From Budorcas taxicolor (taxonomy: Eukaryota; Chordata; Mammalia; Artiodactyla; Bovidae), in contig NC_068920.1 of assembly GCF_023091745.1 (NCBI RefSeq), forward strand, positions 8,762,932-8,826,931: a DNA stretch of 64,000 bases, written 5' to 3'. Within the stretch, counting starts at the first letter, position 1, and the number at the start of each line of letters is the position of its first letter. A program made the position numbers and the translations under genes. Below, piece by piece: positions 43,990-54,514 of this stretch. The notes under the pieces were generated by a model. That model did not search any database, was not told the DNA's origin, and was given only the letters and a program-made list of their open reading frames with translations.

Positions 43990-44320
43990 GACTTGAGCCC
44001 TTTCCCAATCCCTGTTCCATCATCCACAGGGCATGAGCCTTTTCCTCATGCTCACAAAACAGTTGCTGTCACTCATGCCATCACATCTATGTTCCTGGTT
44101 CAAAGAAAGGACGGGGCAAAGGGCCCAGAGGCAAGCTACCAAATCTGTTCACTTGTACAGAACTTCCCTGGAGGTTTCATCCAGTGGCTTTTGCTTGTAT
44201 CTCATTGGCCACTATGAGCTGCAAGGAAATGCCCTTAATAAAATTGGTCCTGTTAGTAAGAAAAAGGAGAATGCATAATGGGTAGACAATCAGCAATCCC
44301 TACATACGAATATATTTGGA
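43990..44320. mobile_element. Probable old interspersed repeat (name uncertain)
   Basis: GTATCTCATTGGCCACTATG, TAATAAAATTGGTCCTGTTA and GGGTAGACAATCAGCAATCC are reminiscent of a widespread mammalian repeat end, probably an L1 3' UTR. I cannot fix the family or direction. Confidence 0.4.
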
Positions 44321-45120
44321 TTTTATTATATGGAAATATATTTGAATTTTATCAGTTTGACTGTATTTATTAATTTATATATGACTGATACATTAAACTG
44401 CTATTTATCCAGAGTCAAAACAATCAGAAAAGTTAAATACTCATTCAAGAAATGTTATATTGCTATCATTTCTAGCTTTTCCCAGTTGCTATGTATATTT
44501 AACTGCACTCATTTTTTAAAGTCTCATTAATTGATATACAGTTTATACATAATTTTGGTAAATCAGAACAATTATTCAACTAATATTGATATAAATGATA
44601 GTACCACTTTTCACAGGGTGCTCACCTTTTATGTAATACTTTCAATATGAATAACAACACATTTCTTTCAAGCCACTTAAGCCCTCTCTTTCATATATAT
44701 CTGAAATAGTAAAGAAAATATTTGGAAACCAAGTTATTTTTTCTGTGAATTAAAAGAAACAACTTTCCGTATCAGAAATTAAAAGAGGAGGTTTCTTTAG
44801 TCCTCTGGATTATTTTTTAAAGTTTGGCAAAAATGCAAAATTCTGTGAACTTGCAGAGAATTCAACGGCCAGATAAACAAAGATCTAAAGTGGACCCCCG
44901 CCGCTGAGAACAAATTCCTCCAGACAGGAGCCAACCCACGCCCGTCACAGCAGCTTCGGCCTATTGTACGTGCTCCTGTAGACAAAACACCCCGCGGCCC
45001 TCAGATCTGCCTGCGAGTCACCGCCCTTGCCTGCGACTTCCTCTGAGAAGAAGCACAAGAGGCTGCCTTTGAAGAGACCCCCGCGCGGCGGCTGAGTGCT
45101 GGGTGGGTGGTGCAGGAGCG
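44321..45120. other. AT-rich unassigned sequence grading into GC-rich DNA
   Basis: 44320-44830 is strongly AT-rich; composition changes sharply to GC-rich by 45000, just before the large minisatellite. No gene or named repeat recognised. Confidence 0.45.
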
Positions 45121-46525
45121 CCGCAGCCCTCCCCATGGCCCCCACGCTGCCCACCCCGCGGCCCTCCCCGCGGCCCCCACGCTGCCCACCCCGCGGCCCT
45201 CCCCATGGCCCCCACGCTGCCCACCCCGCGACCCCACCCCGCGGCCCCCACGCTGCCCACCCCGCGGCCCTCCCCATGGCCCCCACGCTGCCCACCCCGC
45301 GCCCCCACCCCGCGGCCCCCACGCTGCCCACCCCGCGCCCCCACCCCGCGGCCCCCACACTGCCCACCCCGCGGCCCTCCCCATGGCCCCCACGCTGCCC
45401 ACCCCGCGCCCCCACCCCGCGGCCCCCACGCTGCCCACCCCGCGCCCCCACCCCGCGGCCCCCACGCTGCCCACCCCGCGGCCCTCCCCGCGGCCCCCAC
45501 GCTGCCCACCCCGCGCCCCCACCCCGCAGCCCCCACGCTGCCCACTCCGCCCCCCACCCCGCGGCCCCGACGCTGCCCACCCCGCGGCCCTCCCCATGGC
45601 CCCCACGCTGCCCACTCCGCGCCCCCGCCCCGCGCCCCCCACGCTGCCTACCCCGCGGCCCTCCCCATGGCCCCCACGCTGCCCACTCCGCGCCCCCGCC
45701 CCGCGGCCCCCACGCTGCCCACCCCGCGGCCCTCCCCATGGCCCCCACGCTGCCCACTCCGCCCCCCACCCCGCGGCCCCCACGCTGCCCACCCTGCGGC
45801 CCTCCCCATGGCCCCCACGCTGCCCACTCCGCCCCCCACCCCGCGGCCCCCACGCTGCCCACCCTGCGGCCCTCCCCATGGCCCCCACGCTGCCCACCCC
45901 GCGGCCCTCCCCGCGGCCCCCACGCTGCCCACCCCGCGGCCCTCCCCGTGGCCCCCACGCTGCCCACCCCGCGCCCCCACCCCGCGGCCCCCACGCTGCC
46001 CACTCCGCCCCCCACCCCGCGGCCCCGACGCTGCCCACCCCGCGCCCCCACCCCGCGCCCCCCACGCTGCCTACCCCGCGGCCCTCCCCATGGCCCCCAC
46101 GCTGCCCACTCCGCGCCCCCGCCCCGCGGCCCCCACGCTGCCCACCCCGCGGCCCTCCCCATGGCCCCCACGCTGCCCACTCCGCCCCCCACCCCGCGGC
46201 CCCCACGCTGCCCACCCTGCGGCCCTCCCCATGGCCCCCACGCTGCCCACTCCGCCCCCTACCCCACGGCCCCCACGCTGCCCACCCTGCGGCCCTCCCC
46301 ATGGCCCCCACGCTGCCCACTCCGCCCCCCACCCCGCGGCCCCCACGCTGCCCACTCCGCCCCCCACCCCGCGGCCCCCACGCTGCCCACTCCGCCCCCT
46401 ACCCCGCGGCCCCCACGCTGCCCACCCCGCGGCCCTCCCCGCGGCCCCCACGCTGCCCACCCCGCGGCCCTCCCCGCGGCCCCCACGCTGCCCACTCCGC
46501 CCCCCACCCCGCGGCCCCCACGCTG
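45121..46525. repeat. GC-rich 34-36-bp minisatellite, about 40 units, with 423-bp higher-order copy
   Basis: Units alternate forms of CCCCCACGCTGCCCACCCCG plus either CGGCCCTCCCCATGG, CGGCCCTCCCCGCGG or CGCCCCCACCCCGCGG. Measured spacing of successive ACGCTG words is 35, 35, 36, 35 and 36 bp at the left end. Marker variants (CTGCCTACC at 45645 and 46068; ACCCTGCGG at 45791/46214 and 45861/46284) recur 423 bp apart. The array has very high GC and CpG content. Stops are absent from the units, so frames of 415-561 codons run through on both strands as by-products. The minus strand is rich in GGG runs. Confidence 0.97.
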
Positions 46526-46810
46526 CCGGTGCCGCGCAGGGCCCGCAGCCCCCGTCACAGCCATGCCGGTGGCCTTTCGGTGGCCCTCACGCTCCCTTTC
46601 CGTCTCCGCTCGTCTCTCCCGCTCCCGCCGGTCTGCAGATTCCCACAGAGCTCTGAAGCCGAGGGCCGGGGACAGGTCCCCTGTTCTCTCAGCGTCCCGA
46701 CGGCGCGCGCTTAACGGCCAAGACGCCCGTCTGCGCAGCTTCCTACCTGACCGTCCTCTTTGCTCGCGCTCAGGCCTCTGAGAGGCCAGGTGGCGCTGGT
46801 GCGGACAGCT
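46526..46810. other. GC-rich flank between two minisatellites
   Basis: CpG-rich, no recognised gene or repeat. Confidence 0.45.
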
Positions 46811-46966
46811 GGTGTGGACAGGGCCAGGGGTCCCCCCCGCGGGTGTGGACAGGGTCAGGGGTGCCCCCGCGGGTGCGGACAGTGTCTGGGGTCCCCCGCT
46901 GTGGGTGAGGACAGGGTCAGGGGTCCCTGCCCGCTGGTGTGCACAGGGTCAAGGGTCCACGGCCTC
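46811..46966. repeat. 30-32-bp minisatellite, 5 diverged units
   Basis: Units start with GGTGTGGACAGGGTCAGGGG-like sequence followed by TCCCCCGC. Starts lie at 46811, 46842, 46872, 46904 and 46936 (spacing 31, 30, 32, 32). Confidence 0.9.
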
Positions 46967-47499
46967 TCCAGGCCTCAGCAGACAGGAAGTGGTACCTGCC
47001 CAACTTGCTACCCCACCATATTGGGGGGTCACTAGTAAGTGAGAAGAAAGGAAAGTCTCTAATAAACCGTTGCCGGCGTCACAGGTAACAGCAACTCTCC
47101 CCTCACGGGCACCGGGTGTGTCTGGAGGTGACGTTCCCCTGGCCGCTGCTCTCCTTCGCTGCTGGAGGACCCGGAGGCCCCTGTCGCAGCCAGGACCTCC
47201 CGGGGCCCCCGCCCAGACAGGAGAGGACCGCTTCCTTCTTTTGCCCAAAGTGGAGAATCTCGGGGACTCCAGCCTTCCGAATGAGAGCCGTTCGGCACAC
47301 GCTGGGCTTCCATCGTCTCCTGGCCTCTCTGGAGGGTCCCAGCAGAGCGGCCCCAAGGCTCTCGCGCCAGCCCCGACGCGCAGGCCTGCGTGTGGTCGAC
47401 CGCTGGGTGGTAGAAACATGGGTGAGAGAGGGCTCATGTGTAGAGACGTGACCTCCAGGGGGACTGGGACCTCCCTGCCTGTCCACCCCTTGACCCCTC
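46967..47499. other. Unassigned GC-rich sequence
   Basis: Several overlapping frames of 110-162 codons without family resemblance; no named repeat. Confidence 0.4.
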
Positions 47500-47566
47500 A
47501 GTAAGTGACCAGCACGAAGCAGGAGGTGGGTGCTCGACACATACGTGTTAACTGAAGAATGAACAA
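47500..47566 (+). mobile_element. Possible L2/MIR tail, sense
   Basis: GACCAGCACGAAGCAGGAGG then TGGGTGCTCGACACATACGT and AACTGAAGAATGAAC resembles the shared 3' tail of L2 and MIR. Confidence 0.4.
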
Positions 47567-48477
47567 CAAACGTGTGTTTTGACGGCGCAAAATAAAGGAC
47601 TCACAAAGCAAGAATTATCCTTATGGCGAGAGAGCACGGCCTCAACCGCCCTGAGTTCTGGGGGCTCCAGAGGGGAGAACCCATGTCCCAGAGGCTTAGC
47701 TACACATCCTCTCCAGCCCCGTCCAGGACAAGACACACTGTCCCTCCGGCCGGAGGTCACTCCTCACATCCGTGGTGTCTGCTTCATGGCCATGAGCCGA
47801 GGACGTGTTTTTAGGGGGTCCTGGGGTCCAGATGGGCACAGCCATCTGCATCCTTTCATCACCCCCGTCAGCAGGCATTAAGCCAGGATGCCCTCCCCAG
47901 TATCTGTCCTCGGGAAAACAAGCTCAGTTCTCTGCAGCTCCTGGAGGGTCAGCCAGCAGGTCCTGGCGCTTTCATTTCTGCTTACGTTGATCCAAAAAGC
48001 AGAAGCACGCTGTCTGCCACCAGAGGACAGCAGTGGTCCGAGGTCCAGGTGGGCAGCCCACGCTTCCACCCGCTTCCTGCCTGGCCTGCAGGGTCCAAAG
48101 CCTGGCTTTGTCCCCTCCCAGGGTTCTGATTGGAAGAGATGCTCGTTTAGCAGAACAAGCTGAGAGAACCCCAGGGGAGGTCGGTCCGGCCAAGCTGGAG
48201 CGCTGCTGCACTCCATGCTTCGGGAGTCTTCCTGCGTCACTGCTAATACCAGAGCCTCGCTGAGAAAAGATGGGGAATGATTTACTTGAAAAGGCAGAAC
48301 AGACAGAAGTCCTCAGGGGTCTGTGGCTCTGTAGCCTTCCTGGGCTCTGATTTGAGATTTCAGCGGAATCTGCTTCTTATAAAGATCTGCTGTTCCTGTA
48401 TCTTATATCACAACGAATTTCACACAGTGATCCTGCCAAGCTCTTTGGCTTTCATACGTTCTTTTCACTAAATAAAT
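47567..48477. other. Unassigned sequence
   Basis: No gene or named repeat recognised; several frames of 60-120 codons on both strands without homology I can name. Confidence 0.4.
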
Positions 48478-48570
48478 GTCTTATTTGAAGAACATTTACC
48501 AAGCCCTTCCTACATGCCTAGGATATGCAGGGTGTGCTGGGACACAGTGACGGGCAAGCCGCCGCTCTGG
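48478..48570 (-). mobile_element. L2 LINE tail, antisense
   Basis: GAAGAACATTTACCAAGCCC, TTCCTACATGCCTAGGATAT and GCTGGGACACAGTGACGGGC correspond in order to the complement of the L2 3' end. Confidence 0.5.
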
Positions 48571-50406
48571 GGTGCAGACCACGGGCGAGAGGGCCCGACG
48601 GGGCGGCGCCTGGGGGGCCGGAGGGGCAGCAGACAGGGCTGAGGGGTCGCAGGAGGAAAGTCCCCGGGGCAGGTTTGACCCCCGCTCCTCGCCCGGAAGC
48701 CCTGCTCTCCTCCGACAGCCGGTGTTGGTGTGGTCCGTTTCAGGGCGTGTGCTCGGATATCTCCACACCTGGCTCACCCCTTCTCCACGCATTTGGGGGA
48801 GGCGTCAGGACAGCCCCCTGAATAGCTGCAGAGGCTGAGGTCTGAGGTCAGACCGAACTGCGCAGGGTCCTGCGACAAGTCCCCGGGCCGGACATGGAGC
48901 CACGCCGCCCGCTGCGCTGGACTGCCTTCCTCTGCCCCTGACTCCCGGCCAGACACCTGCCCCCCAACACCTCGGGCTTTTCTGGGCCCAGGGCTTCCCT
49001 CCACCTCCTGCTTTTCCTGGGTCAGACCCTGGGACATCCCACCGTTCAGGGATGCTGGCTGCATGCCACCCCCTGCCCTGAGGTGGATGCTGTGTCCAGG
49101 CTGCCGGGGATGGGGGGCAGGGGGGCGTCCTCGGGGGGCCTCCTTTGACCGGGTTTCCAGATCGCGACAGTCTCCCGATTCTAAGCCAAGGCGTTTCTCG
49201 TGCCAAGTGCAGGCCTGGCGTGTCCACCAGGGAACCTTTGTGTGCAAACCAGCAAGTGACCAGAAGCGCACTCTTGCCATTTAAGGGCGGCTCTGCTCCC
49301 TGGTGGCCGGTGTCCCTCTGCCTCTGCTCTGTAGGCGCCGCTCCTGGATGGAGCCTCTTGGAAGGCCCCACACCCTCTGAGGCCCCCGGATCACCATCCT
49401 TCACACACTCACCACGTGTTCACGTTTCTTGAGCCGCATTTTCATGTCAATTGTTCTTTACCCTCCAGGCTCTGTCTCGCTGGACAAGATCTTAATTGGA
49501 TTCAGTGAAACCACGTTACCGGACACAATCCATTTCAGGGCAGGCTGTTTGAACTGAAACTATTCATGTTCACTTTTGAAATGAAAAACAAAATTCTACG
49601 TTTAATTCAAAGACATTCAGTGGCGTCGATGGAGGCGGGGGAGTGGAACAGGACCAGCACTTGGATGCCTCCTCACGTCCCCCGGGGACACCTCTTGTCC
49701 AGGCGTCACCGATAGCTGCTGGGCGGTGCCCATGGCTGGCTGTGCCCCAGCCTTGGGGGAAACGTGACTCTGTGAAGCAGGACCCTGGGGCCTGGCCCAG
49801 GTGGTTAGGCTGCGTTCTCCATAGCAACGTGTCGTCCAGCCAAATAGGGTGCCTTCTCCCAACCCTGGGGGACCACAGGGCCAGGCGAGGGGTGGAGACC
49901 GGCCCCAGGACCCCTCTGTGGTGGGCTTCCCAGCTGTGTCCTGCTGCCCCGTGTCCCCCCGCTTCATGGATTTTCCAGAGGACGGCACTTCACAGGACAG
50001 TTCTGTAAGAGTCTTGGTCGGGCTTGTGGGGAAAGCTTGGGGATGAACCAGGGTCCTCTGGTCTTGACGTGCAAGGCAGGGCTGTCCCCTCCCGGGGATG
50101 GGCGCGGAGATGGCTCTGGGGACTAACCTAAATGGACCGCGTGGGTTTGGATGTCTGTGACGTTCGCCATTGTCGCTCAGGCCCGAAGGGGGAGGAGTCC
50201 ACCGCTGCCCAGCCTCTAACCAAAGTCTGCGCTTGCTCGCGCCCCTCAGGCTGCGTTTTACGCAGTTTCTAGACAGTGTTGCTGGGAGACTCGTTGTCAT
50301 GCTTTAGACGGGTGTGGGGGGGGTCGTCTGGGGCTGCGTGTGGCGGATGCTTGTAACCACCGGGCTCAGGAGTTACCAAACTGCACACCAGGGAACCTCT
50401 CCTCTG
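48571..50406. other. Unassigned GC-rich sequence
   Basis: GC-rich. Frames up to 227 codons (minus, 49617-50300) occur on both strands with no recognised domain. No named repeat. Ordinary AT-richer DNA lies at 49430-49620. Confidence 0.4.
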
Positions 50407-50824
50407 CCTCCTCCCCCTGTCTCTCTCTCTGTCTCCGTCTCTGTGTCTCTCTCTCCATCTCTGTCTTTGTGTCTCTGTCTCTGTCTCTCTGTCTCCGTCT
50501 CTGTGTCTCTCTCTCCATCTCTGTCTTTGTGTCTCTGTCTCTGTCTCTCTGTCTCCGTCTGTCTCCATCTCTGTGTCTCTGTGTCTCTCCATCGGTCTCT
50601 GTCTCTCTGTCTCTGTCTCTCTGTTCCATCCCTGTGTCTCTGTCTCCATCTCTGTGTCTCTCCATCTGTCTCTGTGTCTCTGTCTCTGTCTCTGTGTGTC
50701 TCTCTCTCTGTCTCCGTCCCTCTGACTGTCCCTTTCTCTGTCTCTCTGTCTCTGTCTCTCTGTCTCTGTCTCTGCGTCTCCATCTCTGTGTCTCTGTCTC
50801 TCCATCTCTGTCTTTGTGTCTCTG

Positions 50825-50861
<37 letters not shown>

Positions 50862-50910
50862 GTCTCCCTCCCTCTGACTGTCCCTTTCTCTGTCTCTCTG
50901 TCCCTCTGCC
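50407..50910. repeat. Polypyrimidine TCTCTG/TCTGTC array, about 0.5 kb
   Basis: Almost all C and T with spaced G, built from TCTCTG, TCTGTG and CTCCATC words. A perfect 60-bp period spans about 50424-50560. A longer block with CCCTCTGACTGTCCCTTTCT recurs 152 bp apart (about 50715 and 50867). Frames give SVSLSLS repeats (plus) or RDRETET repeats (minus) and are by-products. Mirror-symmetric pyrimidine tracts can form triplex DNA. Confidence 0.96.
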
Positions 50911-52275
50911 ATGAGACCCACCGTGATGAGTCCCCCAGGACAGCACTGTTCACCTGAGCCAGGAAGAGCGACTCTGCTCACCTGGGCTCATCCCAGAGGG
51001 AAAGCAGGTGCGTGGAATGTGTGCTTTTAGAGACGTCAGGAAGCATTTAACAGGAGGCTTCCTGTGTGCTGTTTTGGACCTGGCAGGAATCCTCTGTGCC
51101 TTATTAATTCCTGAATATTCAGGAATTACGAGGAGAGGCAAGCCTCTCCCAGGGCTGAGGGATCCAGGCATCTCCTTCATTAGTTTTTCTGTACGGTGAT
51201 AAGCACCATCTTCCTTCTTGTGAACCCTACGGTAAAAGTGATGGTTTACAACCCTCTCTCTCTTTAATATGGATCGCCTACATTTTTAAGCCTGGAATTT
51301 TAGTCTTTATCTTTGCTGAGAATAACCACAGTGTATATGCCCACAGCGTGTGGATTAAAATACCTTTGCTCCATCAGAGCTCTGGTCCCCGTGTCTTGCT
51401 TTCTCTTGCTTTCTCTCTCTCTCTCTCAGTCTAATCTCCTGGAGCGCAGAGGCTCTCTGAGTTCACTTTCCTGCCCGGGCTTCTAAACCCTCTTGAGAAG
51501 GCACTCTGCGCCTTCACCCCATCGAGAGGACGCCTGAGGCTGTCGTGAACAGAGCAAGCCCCATGCGGGGCCTTTATTAGCTTTCTGCGTAAACCAAGGA
51601 ACATCAGCCTCTTTCTCTCTCCTTTACTATCATCAACTCTGGACCACCAGGTTCCAGTCCATTAAAGGACTTCAACAGAAGAGAACTTGGAACCAGCGTG
51701 GCGCCTCCCATCTCCGACCCTGGAAAGGCTGTTCTGGAATCAGATGTGCCCCGGATGGAGTAAGAGAGCCCGCTGGACCACTCGCTGGTGCTGGGAGAGG
51801 AAGGCAGGAAGGGCAGGGTTGGTTGGGGTTTTAAGCGGAAAGCCGTGCACCTGCAAGCTTTGTGGGGCTCAGGTGCCACTTTCCTACTAAAAGGACGGTT
51901 GCTTTGCTTAAAATCAGAAACCTTGGATATTGCTTTTCATGTTTTTAGCTTTTTCTCCTGTCTTTACTTTTTATTATGTTTTATTTAAGAGACACCAGAG
52001 TAGTTCAGACTAAAGGCCACACTCAGCTCTCAAGAAGCCCCAGGGTCAGGGAGGGGAGGGCTTTGAGGTGAGCTGCTGACCCCCATCCCAGCCCCTGGGG
52101 CTTCTCTCAAGAGTACATTTCTGGCTGATGAGAGTTTTCTCACATGGAATAGAGCTTTTTACTTGATGATGGGCTTACAAAACTAACAAGCAAACAAAAA
52201 ACCCTAACCCTTCCCGGATTTAGCACTTGCTGCTGGGCGTTTCGGTGGTATCTACCGTCCTGAATCGGGGCTTCC
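50911..52275. other. Unassigned sequence
   Basis: Mixed composition with a short (CT)n run at about 51412-51428. No gene or named repeat recognised. Confidence 0.45.
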
Positions 52276-52338
52276 ACGAAACAAGGCCCAGAATTCATGG
52301 AACAAGGCCCAGAATTCACGGAACAAGGTCCAGAATGC
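52276..52338. repeat. 21-bp tandem repeat, 3 units
   Basis: Units start at 52276, 52297 and 52318: ACGAAACAAGGCCCAGAATT, ATGGAACAAGGCCCAGAATT and ACGGAACAAGGTCCAGAATG, each plus one base. Exactly 63 bp; the minus strand reads a 7-residue repeat (NSGPCSM). Confidence 0.93.
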
Positions 52339-52360
52339 AAGACGCCATAGGCTCCGTGAT

Positions 52361-52496
52361 GGGGTAGGGGCGGGGAGGTGGGGGGCAGGGGAGGCGTGGG
52401 TGGGGCAGAGAGGCGAGGGGCAGGGGAGAGGGGTGGGGGCGGGGAGGTGGGGGTGGGGCGGGGGGCATGGGGGGTGGGGCGGGGTAGGGAGGGGGT
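52361..52496. repeat. G-rich degenerate minisatellite (plus strand)
   Basis: About 136 bp of GGGG runs separated by 1-4 bases (GGTGGGGG, GGGGCGGGG, GGGCAGGGG), no fixed period. Many overlapping G3+N1-7 runs are visible, so G-quadruplex formation is plausible. It starts about 20 bp after the 21-bp repeat. Confidence 0.9.
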
Positions 52497-54328
52497 GCTC
52501 CTGGGGCCCCAGGCCTACGGACCTCGGGCTCTTGTGCCGCTCTTCACACTAAGGACGTAGTGGACGCTGCTGAGAAGGGGCCCCACCTGAGCCCCATCCC
52601 CAACCAGCTCTCCAGCCCGCCCTCCTGCCCCTCAGGGTGGTCACGTGGGGCTATTTTGTAAGAACGAGGACAGAAATAGCCGTGAGTGGAGATAACCCCG
52701 AGGCTTCTTCTAGATAACAGCATCTAGAGTGATTTGCAAAGACAGTAGAAGAACAAAAAAAGGTGAAAGTACTGACGACATGGACCCCTTGCGCATGGGT
52801 TATCCAGTGAGCGCAGAACCTTGACATTTTTTGTGACACTTTTTTATGACTTAATGGACAGGGGACCATTATGTGGTTATAGAATGACTCTCAGGGCCTC
52901 TGGCTGGACTTTTTAAAATGCATGATCATGAAGCAAAATCTCACTGTGATGAGGCTATTTAGATGGGATCAGTTGCTTTAAGGACATAAATCCCAGTGGA
53001 AAGTTTCCAGGTATTTAATAATTGTTTCCAGTTCTAATTTCCCTCATATGAAGGTCAAGGAGAAGCAGACATTTTAGGCTATTTAGAGAGTCCATTAAGA
53101 GATGATGAGTTGGAAAAAAACAGCAAATAGAGGAGTACTTTCAAGATAGAATTACAGAAATTCCAAATACTAGCAGGTGGTATTTACCCCAGCAATGCCC
53201 CGGTACCCAGCGCGATGCTGCAGGCATTCGGGAGCCCCTGTCATTTCACCTCTCCCTCCTTCCTGCAGACCCACAGAGGCTGCCTGCAGTCGGACCAGGT
53301 CGTACGCTAAGCTGAGTTCGCTGGCCAGTCCTGTCTCAGACCCCGAGGGTAGGAGAGCTCAGCTTGGTCGACTCTCTCTGGCTCGGGGGGCAGGGTGGGG
53401 GTGGGCGGCACTCTGCCTGTGGGTCTCCAGGAGGGTCTGGTGCAGCCCACCCGCCTCCTCTGTAGGACAGAGTCATCGCCTGCTCTCTGAGTAACTGTAA
53501 AGAAAGTCGCTAGAGGAGCCCCGCGCCAGGCTGGTTCTGAGCAGGTTGTGAAGAATCAGCACACTCTCGACTGTCGAGAACTTTCCCTTTTTGCTGGTGG
53601 AGGAAAGGCCAGAGCAAGACTGCCTTAAAAAGCAAAATGAAAGCAGAGAAACTGCCTCAGGCAACCCGGGCCACACCGCCAGGGACAACCTGTGCTGAGA
53701 CCACGTGCCTGTGGTGTGAAGCGGAGCAGTCCTTGTCTCCAGGGTCTTCTCCCAAAAACTCCAGTCTGATCAAGACAGGAAAACTCGACAAGCCCCCGAG
53801 CAACATTCAGGAAAGTGCCTGAGCTGCCTCCTGAGAACCGTCAGGACCACCAGCCCGGGAGGTCTGGGGAAGCGTCACAGCCCAGAGCACCAGGGGCCTG
53901 GGGCCTGAAGGAGGGCGGCACTGGCAGGGCCTGGGGCAGGGAAAGGCCCCTGGCCTGGAGCGGGCTTAATGAGAACATATCTGCATCAGCTCCTCAACTG
54001 CAACAAGGGAGCTCTCCAAAGCAAGAGCTTAGAGAGAACTCCACGGACCATGTTCAGTTTTCCCATAAATCTTGGGCTATTTTAAAATAAAAGTGATTTT
54101 TAGGGACGAAAGGGGAAAGAGGTGAATTTGGGGAAGAGAATACAGGCAGTGTGAGTGACCGGGGCTGAGGCCCCCAGAGATGCTGCTCCTCGAAGCGCTG
54201 AGCAAGAGGCGTCTCCCTCATCCCGTGGCGTCTGGGGCTCAGAGGGAGCCACTCTCTGAGGAGGCCCTCACTCCCCTGCACCCAAGGTGAGTCCAGATGT
54301 GCAACCCCTGTGTGTTGGTGGGGTGTGT
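52497..54328. other. Unassigned sequence
   Basis: GC-rich to 52660 and again at 53190-53480; AT-richer between. No gene or named repeat recognised. Confidence 0.45.
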
Positions 54329-54514
54329 GTGTGAGTCGCTCAGTCGTGTCTGACTCTTTGTGGCCCCGCAAACTCTAGCCCGCCAAGCTCGTCTCTCCAT
54401 GGGCTTCTCTAAGCAAGGACGCTGGAGTGGATTGCCATTCCCTTCTCCAGAGGATCTTCCCGACCCAGGGATGGAACGCTGGTCTCCTGCATCACGGGCA
54501 GGTTCCTGGAGGGG
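54329..54514 (-). mobile_element. Bov-tA SINE, antisense
   Basis: Complement of the SINE: GTCGCTCAGTCGTGTCTGAC, CCATGGGCTTCTCTAAGCAA, TGGAGTGGATTGCCATTCCC, TTCCCGACCCAGGGATGGAA and CTCCTGCATCACGGGCAGG. A TGTGTG run precedes it, possibly part of the target. Confidence 0.9.

Noticed and set aside
45001..46781. Six or more frames of 400-560 codons as possible Pro-rich or Gly/Trp-rich proteins
   Set aside because: All arise from a GC-rich tandem array with no stop codons in its units; frames on both strands are equally open.
50269..50981. RDRETET/SVSLSLS-type frames as possible charged or Ser-rich proteins
   Set aside because: They are translations of a TCTCTG/TCTGTC simple repeat in all frames.
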